NCBI RefSeq assembly: GCF_000143885.2
Contig: NC_018581.1
Coordinates: forward strand, 1,550,001 to 1,614,000
DNA: 64,000 bases
Origin: Gordonia sp. KTR9
Lineage (GTDB): Bacteria > Actinomycetota > Actinomycetes > Mycobacteriales > Mycobacteriaceae
Reading direction: 5' to 3'
Shown: piece after piece, positions 42,746 through 52,217 of the stretch
Numbering within the stretch: the first letter of the stretch is position 1
Layout: every line of letters starts with the position of its first letter
Notes under the pieces: generated by a model
The model's input: the letters and a program-made list of their open reading frames with translations, nothing else
Database searches by the model: none
Told to the model about the DNA's origin: nothing
Made by a program: the position numbers and the translations under genes

Positions 42746-43621
42746 ATGAGCCACAACATGAATGCGATACTCGTCGGCGTGGACGGATCGGACGCGGCCA
42801 CGGGCGCGGTGCGCTGGGCTGCCCGGACGGCCGCGGCCGAAGGTCTCGATCTCAAGCTCGTCGGTGCGTATGACGCCAGCACGAGTGACTACGCCCCCGG
42901 CCTCATCATCCCGCAGGACGTGGTCGACGCCATCCGCCAGGATGCGTCCGACGCGGTGCACGCGGCCGCCGACGCGGCGAAGGATGTGGCGCCCGGGGTG
43001 ACGGTGGCCACCTCGATCGTCGACGGCGACGCGACACGCGTGCTGCTCGAACTGGGCAAGGATGCGGCGATGATCGTGGTCGGCACCCGTCGGCTCGGCA
43101 GCGTGAAGGGCTTGTTCCTGGGATCGGTGAGCACCAGCGTCGCCGCCCACGCGCACGGCCGGGTCACCGTGGTGGCCGCCGAGGGCGACGACGCCGGGCC
43201 CGTGGTGGTCGGTGTGGACGGTTCGCCCGTCAGCGATGCCGCCGTCGCCGAGGCGTTCCGGCAGGCGTCGCTGCGCAATGTCCCGCTCCGCGCGGTGCAC
43301 ACGTGGACCCCTCTCGATGCGGATGCGCTCCACGGATACGGCATCGGCGCCGACGAGGTGGCGCGGATGACGCAGGATGCGGTGGAGGTGCTCGCCAAGC
43401 GGCTTGCCGGATATGCGCAGGACTACCCGGACGTGACCATCGAACGGTCCGTTCTGCCCGAGGAGCCGGCCAAGGCGCTGCTCGACGCAGCGGGCGCGAA
43501 GGCGTCGCTCCTCGTGGTCGGCAGTCGCGGGCGCGGCGGTTTCCGCGGGCTTCTGTTGGGCTCGACCAGCCAGAAGGTGATGCATCACGCGGAGTGCCCG
43601 GTGATGGTGGTCCGCACCTGA
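42746..43621 (+). CDS. Universal stress protein, two UspA domains
   Basis: 291 residues. Two tandem USP domains: ILVGVDGSDAATGAVRWAAR at the start and VVVGVDGSPVSDAAVAEAF in the middle (~residue 152). The second ends with the ATP-binding GSRGRGGFRGLLLGST signature. Tandem USPs in actinobacteria are linked to hypoxia and dormancy. ATG 42746 lies immediately after the GAGGAG site, with no spacing; ATG 42758 is at 12 bases and may be the true start. A partly palindromic hairpin follows before soxR. Confidence 0.9.
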   Translation: MSHNMNAILVGVDGSDAATGAVRWAARTAAAEGLDLKLVGAYDASTSDYAPGLIIPQDVVDAIRQDASDAVHAAADAAKDVAPGVTVATSIVDGDATRVLLELGKDAAMIVVGTRRLGSVKGLFLGSVSTSVAAHAHGRVTVVAAEGDDAGPVVVGVDGSPVSDAAVAEAFRQASLRNVPLRAVHTWTPLDADALHGYGIGADEVARMTQDAVEVLAKRLAGYAQDYPDVTIERSVLPEEPAKALLDAAGAKASLLVVGSRGRGGFRGLLLGSTSQKVMHHAECPVMVVRT

Positions 43622-43640
43622 CGGAGCCGCGCGGTACGGC

Positions 43641-43679
43641 GGCTCCTCGTTACCGGTCGTGGACCGGGGACGAGGAGCC
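43641..43679. terminator. Hairpin between the stress protein and soxR
   Basis: GGCTCCTCGT (43641-43650) pairs perfectly with ACGAGGAGCC (43670-43679) around a 19-base loop. It may terminate the stress-protein transcript or overlap the soxR promoter as an operator. There is no U-tract and it does not match the known SoxR box, so the role is uncertain. Confidence 0.4.
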
Positions 43680-43700
43680 GGCGACGCTTACCATCGAGCC

Positions 43701-44150
43701 ATGACGCTGAAGAAGCTGGAGCTCTCGGTCGGGGAGCTCGCCCAGCGAGCCGGCATCGCGCCGTCGGCGGTCCGCTTCTACGAGGATCAGGGCCTCATCT
43801 TCAGTCGGCGCACCTCGGGTAACCAGCGCCGCTACCACCGGGCGATGTTGCGGCGCGTGGCGTTCATCCGGGCGTCGCAGGTCGCCGGGATCCCGCTGTC
43901 GGTGATCGGTGAGGTGCTCGCCGAACTCGGCGACCACGAATCGCCACCCAAGTCGATGTGGGAAGCGGCGTCGAAGCGCTGGATGGACGACATCAACCAC
44001 CGCATCGCGCTGCTGGAGAACATGCGGGACATGATCGGGTCGTGCGTCGGTTGCGGGTGCCTGTCCCTGGGGGAGTGCCACCTCCTCAACCCGGGGGACG
44101 AACTCAACAAACTGGGTCCGGGCCCGCGCCGCCTCCTCACCGATCAGTAG
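43701..44150 (+). CDS. soxR: Redox-sensitive MerR-family activator
   Basis: 149 residues from ATG 43701. The N-terminal MerR helix-turn-helix (LSVGELAQRAGIAPSAVRFY) is followed by a dimer coiled coil and the [2Fe-2S] binding cluster CVGCGCLSLGEC (~residues 113-124). This fits SoxR, which senses redox-cycling compounds and nitric oxide. No soxS is nearby, as usual outside enterics. Its targets may include the adjacent exporter at 45293 or the stress protein; this is a guess. Confidence 0.92.
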   Translation: MTLKKLELSVGELAQRAGIAPSAVRFYEDQGLIFSRRTSGNQRRYHRAMLRRVAFIRASQVAGIPLSVIGEVLAELGDHESPPKSMWEAASKRWMDDINHRIALLENMRDMIGSCVGCGCLSLGECHLLNPGDELNKLGPGPRRLLTDQ

Positions 44151-44264
44151 CGTCCGCGACCCGAACCCGGCGACCGGACCATCCGGGGACGTGGGCACGG
44201 ACCGCAGGCGATCGCCGCCGCTTGCGGTCTCGGCGAGGGAAAACAGCGGCGGTACTGTTGCCCC

Positions 44265-45296
44265 ATGGCTCGACCGTCGCGCGTGGCGCTGGCTCTGGGA
44301 AGTGGCGGCGCCCGCGGCTACGCGCACATCGGGGTGATCGCCGAACTCGAGGCGCGGGGATTCGAGATCGTCACCGTCGCCGGGTCGTCGATGGGTGCGC
44401 TCGTCGGCGGCCTCTACTGCGCGGGCAAGCTCGACGACTATGTCGACTGGATCTCCGATCTGTCCCAGCTCGACGTCGTCCGACTGCTCGACGTCTCGCT
44501 GACCAAGCCCGGTGTGATCGGTGCCGAGCGCATCCTGCTGCGGGTGCGGGAGATCCTCGGCGACACCGCGATCGAGGACCTGCCCGTCCCGTTCACCGCG
44601 GTCGCCACCGACCTGAACGCCGGCCGCGCGGTCTGGTTCCAGCGCGGTGTCCTCGCCGACGCCCTGCGCGCCTCGATCGCGATCCCGGGAGTCATCAGCC
44701 CGCACGAACACGGCGGCCGGTTGCTCGCCGACGGCGGCATCCTCGATCCGCTGCCGGTGGCCCCCACCTCGGCGGTGTCCAGCGATGTGACCATCGGCGT
44801 CATCATCGGCTCCGACGGTGGGCCGGAGGCCGGAGCCATCCGGGAGCCGAAGGCCAGGGGACTGTTGCGCCGCAACGTGGCGCCGATCCTCGACAACGAG
44901 TTCATCCGAGCGGTCCGCGACCGGCTCGGTCACGAGATGCCCACGGCCGAGCGCGGCGAGCACTCCGCCACCGACGGGGCGGTGATCGCCACCGACGGTG
45001 GTGCCGACGCGGTCGACGCCGCGGGCGAGCCGGCCTCCGTCCCGACCGCCGAGCAGGCCGGGTTCGGCGTCGACGAACCGGCCCGGATGGGACGCGTGGA
45101 GGTGCTCAGTCGCTCGCTCGACATCATGCAGGAGGCCCTGACCCGCTATCAGGTCGCGGGCTACCCGCCCGACGTGTTGATCCGCGTGCCCCGCCGAACG
45201 GTTCGCACCCTCGACTTCCACAAGGCCTCCGAGATGATCGAACTCGGCCGCACCCTGACCGCGCGGGCCCTCGACGACCTGCCCGAGCTGCCATGA
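44265..45296 (+). CDS. Patatin-like phospholipase (RssA/NTE family)
   Basis: 343 residues. The oxyanion stretch ALGSGGARGYAHIGV (~residues 10-24), nucleophile motif GSSMG (Ser ~44), and catalytic Asp in DGGILDPLPV (~160) form the patatin Ser/Asp dyad. It probably hydrolyses membrane phospholipids. There is no signal peptide. The end overlaps the start of the MFS gene (ATGA), so they are translated together. Confidence 0.9.
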   Translation: MARPSRVALALGSGGARGYAHIGVIAELEARGFEIVTVAGSSMGALVGGLYCAGKLDDYVDWISDLSQLDVVRLLDVSLTKPGVIGAERILLRVREILGDTAIEDLPVPFTAVATDLNAGRAVWFQRGVLADALRASIAIPGVISPHEHGGRLLADGGILDPLPVAPTSAVSSDVTIGVIIGSDGGPEAGAIREPKARGLLRRNVAPILDNEFIRAVRDRLGHEMPTAERGEHSATDGAVIATDGGADAVDAAGEPASVPTAEQAGFGVDEPARMGRVEVLSRSLDIMQEALTRYQVAGYPPDVLIRVPRRTVRTLDFHKASEMIELGRTLTARALDDLPELP

Positions 45297-46594
45297 GGCG
45301 GATCCCCCGCGGCATCTGGGTCCTGCTGTCGGCGAACGTCGTCATCGCCCTCGGATACGGTTTCATCGCGCCCGCGCTGCCCACCTTCGCCCGGACCTTC
45401 AACGTCTCGTTCACCGCCGCGACCGCGGTCGTGTCGGCGTTCGCGGTCATGCGGTTGATGTTCGCGCCCGCGACCGGCCGGCTGGTCACCGTCTTCGGCG
45501 AGCGGCGCATCTATCTGACCGGCCTGCTGATCGTCGCGGCCAGCACCCTGGCGTGCGCGTTCGCCCAGACCTACTGGCAGCTGCTGGTCTTCCGCGGCCT
45601 CGGCGGAATCGGCTCGACGATGTTCAGCATCTCGGCGATGGCCCTGCTGATCCGGATGGCGCCGAGCGACATTCGCGGGCGGGTGTCGGGCTTCTTCTCG
45701 GCGGGGTTCCTCATCGGCAGCATCACCGGACCGCTCATCGGGGCGGCGCTCGTCGGCTTCGGACTACGGGTCCCGTTCGTCGTGTACGCGGTCGCGCTGC
45801 TGGTCGCGTCGACGGTGGTGGCCACCCAATTGCGAGAGGTCATCGCCCCGGACCAGGCCGACGGCCCGACGGGTGCGCTGATCGGTTTCCGGACCGCCCT
45901 GCGCGACAGCGCCTATCGCGCGATCCTCGCGTCGAACTTCACCCAGGGCTGGGCCTCCATGGGTGTCCGGGTCGCGGTGGTGCCGCTGTTCATCACCGAG
46001 AGTCTCGGTGCCGGCGCGGGAATGGCGGGGATCGTGCTGGCGGTCTACGCCGCGGGCAACGTGCTGGCGATCCTGGTCGCCGGCCGGTTGTCGGACCGGT
46101 TCGGGCGGCGGCCCATCATGCTGCCCGGTCTCGTCATCACCGTCGTCGCGACCATCGCGCTCGGCTTCTCCCCGAACGTCGGCGTCGCGCTGGCGTTGTC
46201 GGTGGTCGCCGGCGTGGGCTCGGGACTCTTCGCGCCCACCCATCAGGCCGCCCTCGCCGACGTCCTCGGCAACCGTCAGCAAGGCGGTTCGGCGCTGGCC
46301 GCCTACGGCATGTCGTCGGACCTCGGCGCTGTCACCGGACCCGTGATCGTGGGGTTCGTCGCCGACCGGGTCGGCTTCGGACCCGCCTTCGTGCTGACCG
46401 GTGTGGTGGCCGCGGTCGCGCTGGTCCTGTGGGTCTTCGCCCGCGAGACCGCGCCGGCGATCGTGGGCGACGGCCCCACGATGACGCCGACCGAGGATTC
46501 CGGGAGATCCGCCACGCCGGCCGAACCCGACCCGGGTACCGATCCGCTCGGCGCCTCGGAAACGGTTCGTCGCGACGCGGCCGAGGATCGGTGA
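45293..46594 (+). CDS. MFS exporter (drug or metabolite efflux)
   Basis: 433 residues from ATG 45293, coupled to the patatin gene. Twelve membrane helices are predicted, with MFS hallmarks: an ATGRLVTVFGERR loop and the later AGRLSDRFGRRP repeat between helices. It resembles DHA1-type efflux pumps. The cytoplasmic tail is acidic and Pro-rich. The substrate is unknown. It is followed by a terminator at 46623. Confidence 0.9.
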   Translation: MRRIPRGIWVLLSANVVIALGYGFIAPALPTFARTFNVSFTAATAVVSAFAVMRLMFAPATGRLVTVFGERRIYLTGLLIVAASTLACAFAQTYWQLLVFRGLGGIGSTMFSISAMALLIRMAPSDIRGRVSGFFSAGFLIGSITGPLIGAALVGFGLRVPFVVYAVALLVASTVVATQLREVIAPDQADGPTGALIGFRTALRDSAYRAILASNFTQGWASMGVRVAVVPLFITESLGAGAGMAGIVLAVYAAGNVLAILVAGRLSDRFGRRPIMLPGLVITVVATIALGFSPNVGVALALSVVAGVGSGLFAPTHQAALADVLGNRQQGGSALAAYGMSSDLGAVTGPVIVGFVADRVGFGPAFVLTGVVAAVALVLWVFARETAPAIVGDGPTMTPTEDSGRSATPAEPDPGTDPLGASETVRRDAAEDR

Positions 46595-46622
46595 CGTTCC
46601 GAGCCGGCCGTCCGTGCCGACA

Positions 46623-46640
46623 CGGCACCCCGCGGTGCCG
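46623..46640 (+). terminator. Short terminator-like hairpin after the MFS gene
   Basis: CGGCACC-CCGC-GGTGCCG, a perfect seven-pair stem with a four-base loop, 29 bases after the MFS stop. There is no U-tract, common in high-GC actinobacteria. Confidence 0.55.
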
Positions 46641-46741
46641 ATGAGTGCTGTGCGAGGGCGGACGACGAATTACGGTTGAGCGATGACCGGTGCAGGGCAG
46701 TCCGATCACCCCGCTCAGCGGACCGCAGGGTGCGTGGGCCC

Positions 46742-47989
46742 GTGACGTCCGGCGAGGGCCTCGCGCCCGGGTACGACTACGCGCTCGGGGCCGATTCGGA
46801 GGTCGGCACACTGCGGGCGGTCATGCTGCATCGGCCCGGCGACGAACTGCGTCGCCTCACCCCGCGCAACAACGACCAGCTCCTGTTCGACGGGCTCCCG
46901 TGGGTCGGACGCGCGCAGGAGGAACACGATGCGTTCGCGGAGGTGCTGCGCGACCGGGGGGTCGACGTCTACCTCCTCGGCGACCTGCTCGCCGAGACCA
47001 TCGCGCACAGCGGTGCCGCGCGGATCCAGGGCATCGCGGCGGCCGTCAGCGCGCGCAGGCTGGGAACGCACCTCGCGGACGATCTGGCCACTCATCTACG
47101 GGGACTGTCGCCGGCCGACCTCGCCTACGTGCTGATGGCCGGGATGACGTTCGACGAGCTGCCGATCACTCCCTCGGCGGAACGGTCGTCACTGGTGCGG
47201 CGAATGCACCACGGCCCCGAGTTCGCGATCGAGCCCCTGCCCAATCTGCTGTTCACCCGAGACAGTTCGTTCTGGATTGGCGGACGGTTCGCGATCACCT
47301 CCCTCGCACTGCCGGCCCGGGCGCGGGAGACGTCGCTGACCGATCTGATCTACGCACACCACCCGCGGTTCACCGGCGCCCGGCGGGCCTACGAGTCGCA
47401 GGTCGCGCCGGTCGAGGGCGGCGACGTGTTGCTGCTCGCCGCCGGCGTGGTGGCCGTCGGGGTCGGCGAACGGACCACGCCCGCCGGAGCAGAAGCGCTG
47501 GCGCGCAGCCTGTTCGACGACCACCTGGCGCACACCGTGCTCGCCGTGCCGATCGAACAGTCGCGCGCTTTCATGCACCTCGACACCGTCTGCACGATGG
47601 TCGACACCGATGCCGTGGTGATGTACCCGAACATCCGCGACACCATGTCGGCGTTCACCCTCGTCCACGACGCCGCGACCGACGCGGTCCGGATCACCGG
47701 CGAACAGCACTTCCTCGATGCGGCCGCCGAGGCGATGGGCATCTCCAAGTTGCGTGTCATCGACACCGGACTCGACCCGGTGACCGCCGAGCGGGAACAG
47801 TGGGACGACGGCAACAACACCCTGGCCCTCGCTCCCGGGGTGGTGGTGTCCTACAACCGGAACTCCGAGACCAATCGGCGACTCCGCGACTCGGGCATCG
47901 AGGTCATCGAGATCGAGGGTCGCGAACTGGGGTCGGGCCGCGGCGGGCCGCGGTGCATGTCGTGTCCGCTCGCGCGTGATCCCCGGTGA
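46742..47989 (+). CDS. arcA: Arginine deiminase
   Basis: 415 residues from GTG 46742; the frame opens at 46676 but homologues start near [15 protein letters not shown]. Catalytic features of the family are visible: FTRDSSFWI (Asp), [10 protein letters not shown] (His/Asp), GGDVL, and the catalytic Cys in [10 protein letters not shown] near the C-terminus. It converts arginine to citrulline and ammonia. As I recall, the M. tuberculosis homologue (Rv1001) also lies in the pmt-rsmI neighbourhood. No arcBC genes are seen here, so it may not serve ATP generation. GntR-type gene follows. Confidence 0.92.
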   Translation: MTSGEGLAPGYDYALGADSEVGTLRAVMLHRPGDELRRLTPRNNDQLLFDGLPWVGRAQEEHDAFAEVLRDRGVDVYLLGDLLAETIAHSGAARIQGIAAAVSARRLGTHLADDLATHLRGLSPADLAYVLMAGMTFDELPITPSAERSSLVRRMHHGPEFAIEPLPNLLFTRDSSFWIGGRFAITSLALPARARETSLTDLIYAHHPRFTGARRAYESQVAPVEGGDVLLLAAGVVAVGVGERTTPAGAEALARSLFDDHLAHTVLAVPIEQSRAFMHLDTVCTMVDTDAVVMYPNIRDTMSAFTLVHDAATDAVRITGEQHFLDAAAEAMGISKLRVIDTGLDPVTAEREQWDDGNNTLALAPGVVVSYNRNSETNRRLRDSGIEVIEIEGRELGSGRGGPRCMSCPLARDPR

Positions 47990-47999
47990 GGCTCGCGTC

Positions 48000-48431
48000 A
48001 TGACCGGAGATCCGTCGGCCCCCGACCCGAGCAGCACCGGCCCGGCCGGCACCGGCACCGCGTCGGCGCTCGACGCGCTGCGGATCGACGCCGGCTCCGA
48101 CCGTCCCCCCTTCGAACAGGTGCGGATCGGCGTCATCGACCTCATCGAATCCGGGGAGCTGCTCACGGGTGAACGCCTCCCGACCGTGCGGGCCCTGGCA
48201 TCGCGACTCGGCGTGGCGGCCAACACGGTCGCGCGCAGCTACCGGGAACTCGAGGCGGCAGGCGTCATCGAGACCCGCGGGCGGCAGGGTTCGTTCATCA
48301 GGGCCGGTCGCCACGATGCGCTCGACGCCGGTTTCGCGGCCGCCACGGCGTACGTCGAAACCGCCCGTGAGCTGGGCCTCGACGATTCCGTGATCGTTGA
48401 GATGCTCAACCGTGTGCTCGGACGAACTTGA
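48000..48431 (+). CDS. GntR-family regulator (YtrA type)
   Basis: 143 residues from ATG 48000 (GTG 47976, overlapping arcA, is also possible). The N-terminal ~35 residues are disordered, and a GntR winged helix follows (FEQVRIGVIDLIESGELLTG, LASRLGVAANTVARSYRELE). Only a short C-terminal helix remains for ligand or dimer contacts, typical of the YtrA subfamily that controls transporter genes. It lies 10 bases after arcA and 31 bases before the BCCT gene, either of which could be its target. Confidence 0.88.
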   Translation: MTGDPSAPDPSSTGPAGTGTASALDALRIDAGSDRPPFEQVRIGVIDLIESGELLTGERLPTVRALASRLGVAANTVARSYRELEAAGVIETRGRQGSFIRAGRHDALDAGFAAATAYVETARELGLDDSVIVEMLNRVLGRT

Positions 48432-48462
48432 ATACATGCACCGAGATTGATTGGCTTGAACG

Positions 48463-50274
48463 ATGACAAGTGAACAGGATGTGATCACTGGGCGTCCGAA
48501 GCAGACACTGGACCCGGTGGTTTTCACCGTGACCGCGGTGCTCGTCATCGCCTTCGTGATCTGGGGGATCGGGGACAAGGAGAGTCTCAACTCGACCACC
48601 ACCGAGGTGTTGAGTTGGATCACCAACAACCTCGGCTGGCTGTTCATCCTCTCCGCGACGGGCTTCGTGATCTTCGCCGTGTTCCTCGCCGTGTCCAAGT
48701 ACGGCCGGATTCCCCTCGGCCGGACCGGGGAGAAGCCGCAGTTCCGCACCGTGAGCTGGATCGCGATGATGTTCAGCGCCGGCATGGGCATCGGGCTCAT
48801 GTTCTTCGGCGCGTACGAACCGCTCTACCATTTCGCAAGTCCGCCACCGGAAATCGGTCAAGACGACATCCGCGCGGCCATGGCGACGACGATGTTCCAC
48901 TGGGGTTTCCACCCGTGGGCGATGTACGCGGTCGTCGGCCTCGCACTGGCCTACAGCACGTACCGGCTGGGCCGGACCCAGCTGATGAGCGCCGTGTTCG
49001 AGCGGCTTCTCGGTCCGCGGGTGGCCAACGGGCCGGGCGGCAAGATCATCGACATCCTGGCCATCTTCGCCACCCTGTTCGGCACCGTGGCCTCCCTCGG
49101 GCTCGGCGCGCTGCAGATCGGATCGGGACTCGACACCCTCGGCTGGGTCAACGAACCCACCAAGATGTTGCTCGTCGCGATCATCGCGATCCTCACCGCG
49201 GCGTTCGTCGCGTCGGCGGTGTCGGGCATCGCCCGCGGTATCCAGTGGCTCTCGAACATCAACATGGTGCTCGCCGTCGTGCTGGCACTGTTCGTCTTCA
49301 TCGTCGGCCCGACGATCTTCATCCTGAACCTGTTGCCCACCACCCTGGGTGCCTACCTCACCGACATCACCACCTTCGCGGCCCGCTCCGACGCGACGGT
49401 GACCACCGAAGCGGGCCATCAGTGGCTGGCTGACTGGACGATCTTCTACTGGGCGTGGTGGGTGTCGTGGACCCCGTTCGTGGGTCTCTTCCTCGCGAAG
49501 ATCAGCCGCGGCCGCACGATCCGTGAGTTCGTGATCGGCGTGATGGTCGTCCCGACGACGGTGTCGCTGGTCTGGTTCTGCATCTTCGGCGGTACCGCGA
49601 TCCATCAGGACATGGAGGGCACCCTGGCATTCGATCCGGCCACCGCGGCCAGCGAGAGCACGCTGTTCGACGTGCTCGCCCACCTGCCGTGGACCGGTGT
49701 CGCCTCGGCCCTGGTGATGATCCTGGTCGGCATCTTCTTCGTGTCCGGCGCCGACTCGGCGTCGCTCGTGATGGGCACGCTCTCGCAACGGGGTGTCGAA
49801 CACCCGTCGCGTTCGCTGACGGTGTTCTGGGGTGTGCTGACGGGCGTCGTGGCCGCTCTGCTGCTGGCGATCAGTGGCGATGGCGCGCTCGACGGCATCA
49901 AGACGATGGCGATCATCGCCGCGTTGCCGTTCGTCGTGGTGATGATCGGCATGTGCCTGTCGCTCTTCCTCGACCTCCGGCGCGACCCGCTGATCGTCTC
50001 GCGTCACGTGTTGTCGGCCCAGGTCGACGAGCACGTCCGCGAGCAGGCCGTCGCCATCGCGACCGGTGAACTGGAATCGATCGACGCCGACGCGGTCCGG
50101 CATCTCGAGAGGATCGACCCCGACCTGGTCGAACAGGCGAACGGTTCGGAGCCGGCCGGGTCGACCAACGGATCGGCGCCCGCCGAATCGACTGTCGGCG
50201 ATGCCGATCGGACCGACGGGGGACGTGACGAGGGTCAGCGCGGCACCGACCGGCTGACCGGTCCCGCGGTGTAG
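48463..50274 (+). CDS. BCCT-family betaine/choline/carnitine transporter
   Basis: 603 residues. Twelve membrane helices with the BCCT signature FSAGMGIGLMFFGAYEP (~residues 104-120) and the aromatic substrate-binding segment WAWWVSWTPFVGLFLAKISR (~330-349). It is closest in pattern to BetP-like sodium-coupled glycine-betaine uptake, which protects against osmotic stress. The C-terminal ~100 residues are a charged cytoplasmic tail of the type that senses osmotic stress in BetP. A strong terminator follows at 50303. Confidence 0.92.
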   Translation: MTSEQDVITGRPKQTLDPVVFTVTAVLVIAFVIWGIGDKESLNSTTTEVLSWITNNLGWLFILSATGFVIFAVFLAVSKYGRIPLGRTGEKPQFRTVSWIAMMFSAGMGIGLMFFGAYEPLYHFASPPPEIGQDDIRAAMATTMFHWGFHPWAMYAVVGLALAYSTYRLGRTQLMSAVFERLLGPRVANGPGGKIIDILAIFATLFGTVASLGLGALQIGSGLDTLGWVNEPTKMLLVAIIAILTAAFVASAVSGIARGIQWLSNINMVLAVVLALFVFIVGPTIFILNLLPTTLGAYLTDITTFAARSDATVTTEAGHQWLADWTIFYWAWWVSWTPFVGLFLAKISRGRTIREFVIGVMVVPTTVSLVWFCIFGGTAIHQDMEGTLAFDPATAASESTLFDVLAHLPWTGVASALVMILVGIFFVSGADSASLVMGTLSQRGVEHPSRSLTVFWGVLTGVVAALLLAISGDGALDGIKTMAIIAALPFVVVMIGMCLSLFLDLRRDPLIVSRHVLSAQVDEHVREQAVAIATGELESIDADAVRHLERIDPDLVEQANGSEPAGSTNGSAPAESTVGDADRTDGGRDEGQRGTDRLTGPAV

Positions 50275-50302
50275 CGACCTCGACCCGCAAGCACGACGAA
50301 TC

Positions 50303-50336
50303 CCGGTGGGCCGCGCGGTGATGCGCGGCCCACCGG
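50303..50336. terminator. Strong bidirectional terminator
   Basis: CCGGTGGGCCGCGC (50303-50316) pairs perfectly over 14 bases with GCGCGGCCCACCGG (50323-50336) across a six-base loop. It lies between the BCCT gene and the convergent MocR gene and can end both transcripts. Confidence 0.85.
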
Positions 50337-50376
50337 CGTATCTGGTGGGTATGGTGAGACGGCCGGCGGACCGTCG

Positions 50377-51681
50377 TCAGACCTGTGAGATCGCGTCGGC
50401 GAGAGCAGTCGTGAACTGTTCTGCGGTTGCCCGGTCGAGCCGGGATGTCGTGACCCGCAGACCATTCCGTTGTGTGGCGTCGTCGACGGCGAAGATCGTT
50501 CCGGGTTGCACCGCCCAACCCCGGCGTGCGAGTTCGGTGCTGACCTTCTCCGCGGGACTCTCGTCGGGCAGGTCGACCCATGCGTTGATCCCGTCCGGTG
50601 GCCCCAGGGTCGACGCGACGCCCCGCGTGGTGAGCTGATCGACGAGAAGTCGCGCGCGACGGGCATATTCGCCGCGCGCCGTGGCGATGAGCCGGGTTGT
50701 CGCCGGATCGGTCAGCAGGTGAGCGGCGGTGGTCTGCAGCAGGTGGCTGACCCAGGGGCGGCCGGAGCGTAGTCGGGCGTCGAGCGCGGCGGCGGTCGTC
50801 GGGTCGGCATCGACGAGGGCGACCCGCAGGTCCGGACCCAGGAACTTCGCGACGGACCGGACGACCGCCCAGTGCCGGCTGTTGTCGGGGATCACCCGGT
50901 GGTAGTCGTGGACCGACAACAGCGAGAAGTGGTCGTCTTCGACGACGAGCACCTCGGGGTATCGCTCCAGGAGCGCACGGAGTTCACCCGCACGCGCTTC
51001 GGACAGGGCGATCCCTCCGGGGTTGTGGCCGCGGCAGGTGACGATGACCGCTCGCGCACCCTCGTCCAGCACTCGCGCCAGGTGATCGGGACGCATCCCG
51101 TGCTCGTCCAGTTCCACCGCCAGCGCGCGGTACCCGTTGACGCGGATCGTGCCGACGCTGGCGAGAAAGCACGGGTTCTCCACGGCGACGGAGTCGCCCC
51201 GGACGAGGTGCGTGTTCAGGAGTCTCTCCATCGCGTCCACGGCTCCGTGGGTCGCGATCAGTTCTCCCTCCTGCGGATGATCGCCGAACAACACCGGCGC
51301 CGCTGCCCGCAGTGCCGGTGCCACGGCGGAGGTTCCGTACATCGTCGGGCGGTAGGGCGCCGCAGCGATCGCGGCGCGCAGATCGGGGAGGAGATCGGGG
51401 TCCGGATTGCCGCCGGCCAGGTCGACGGCGTCTGCGGGAGCGGCGAGTTCGCTGCCGGGTTGCAGTCGGTCGGCGACGACCGTGCCTCCCCGACCGCGCG
51501 TGTCCGCCGCACCCAGCGAGACGAGCTGGCGGTACGCGGTGGCCACGGTGTTGCGATTGACGCCCAGCTCGACGGCGAGTTCACGGATCGGCGGCAACGA
51601 ATCGCCCGGCCGTAACCGACCGGCGACGATCGCGTCGCGGGCGCTCTGAACGATCGCGTTCACTGTCTGCCCGGTGATCAC
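50377..51681 (-). CDS. MocR-type regulator with aminotransferase domain
   Basis: 434 residues from GTG 51681. A GntR winged helix opens the protein (LPPIRELAVELGVNRNTVAT), and a fold-type I aminotransferase domain follows, with SVAKFLGPDLRVALV holding the PLP lysine (~residue 288). MocR proteins sense amino acids or B6 and usually act on the gene divergent to them. The perfect palindrome at 51711, between it and the DUF5313 gene, is the likely operator. Key PLP-lysine is present; substrate unknown. Confidence 0.9.
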   Translation of the reverse strand: MITGQTVNAIVQSARDAIVAGRLRPGDSLPPIRELAVELGVNRNTVATAYRQLVSLGAADTRGRGGTVVADRLQPGSELAAPADAVDLAGGNPDPDLLPDLRAAIAAAPYRPTMYGTSAVAPALRAAAPVLFGDHPQEGELIATHGAVDAMERLLNTHLVRGDSVAVENPCFLASVGTIRVNGYRALAVELDEHGMRPDHLARVLDEGARAVIVTCRGHNPGGIALSEARAGELRALLERYPEVLVVEDDHFSLLSVHDYHRVIPDNSRHWAVVRSVAKFLGPDLRVALVDADPTTAAALDARLRSGRPWVSHLLQTTAAHLLTDPATTRLIATARGEYARRARLLVDQLTTRGVASTLGPPDGINAWVDLPDESPAEKVSTELARRGWAVQPGTIFAVDDATQRNGLRVTTSRLDRATAEQFTTALADAISQV

Positions 51682-51710
51682 GACGCACACTGTACTTCCG
51701 GCTCGATATT

Positions 51711-51726
51711 TTTGTCCTAGGACAAA
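51711..51726. promoter_or_regulatory. Perfect 16-base palindrome, probable MocR operator
   Basis: TTTGTCCTAGGACAAA is a perfect inverted repeat centred in the 85-base gap between the divergent MocR and DUF5313 genes. Its AT-rich ends stand out against the high-GC background. The centre position can control both promoters. Confidence 0.75.
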
Positions 51727-51766
51727 TGCTACCGTGGCTGTACACGCGGAAGTCAGGAGTGCGCCC

Positions 51767-52183
51767 ATGAACCAGCCACACGAATCCTCGAGCCCGGTCT
51801 GGTGGCGTTACGTCGCCTACTGGTACGGCGGCAGATTGCCTGTCTCGGTGCAGGATTGGGTGATCAACGATCTGACCGGACCAGGTGCGGCGGTGCGGAT
51901 GGTCACACGGTGGTCGATACCGTGCATCCTCCTCGTGCTCCCGATGCTGTTCGTGCCGGGGCCGTGGGGGGTGCGGATCACGATGACCATGCCGATCCTG
52001 CTGTCGTACCTGTTCTTCTCCATCGCGCTGAACCGTGTCTACCGCCGCTACCGGCTGGTCCAGCACGGACTCGACCCCGAGCTGATCAACACACTCGAGC
52101 GCGCGAAGAACGCCGACCTCTATGTCGAGTACCACCGGAAATATCGCAACAAGTCCACCCGGCCGTCGTCGGTCTCCCGGTAG
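51767..52183 (+). CDS. DUF5313-type membrane protein
   Basis: 138 residues from ATG 51767 with CAGGAG upstream. N-terminal part (VWWRYVAYWYGGRLPVSVQDWV) matches the DUF5313 family of mycolata membrane proteins. Two membrane helices (~residues 48-68 and ~70-90) precede a charged C-terminal tail. Divergent to MocR and probably its target. Function unknown. Confidence 0.7.
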   Translation: MNQPHESSSPVWWRYVAYWYGGRLPVSVQDWVINDLTGPGAAVRMVTRWSIPCILLVLPMLFVPGPWGVRITMTMPILLSYLFFSIALNRVYRRYRLVQHGLDPELINTLERAKNADLYVEYHRKYRNKSTRPSSVSR

Positions 52184-52217
52184 GACCGTCCGGGGAACCC
52201 GCCCGCTCCCGCCGGTG

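Noticed and set aside
43624..43700. Classical SoxR box upstream of soxR
   Set aside because: The dyad there is GC-rich and does not match the known SoxR operator pattern; it is listed only as a hairpin.
48406..50103. 565-codon leftward frame opposite the BCCT transporter
   Set aside because: The product would be Asp/Glu/His/Arg-rich with no membrane or domain pattern, while the other strand is a clear transporter.
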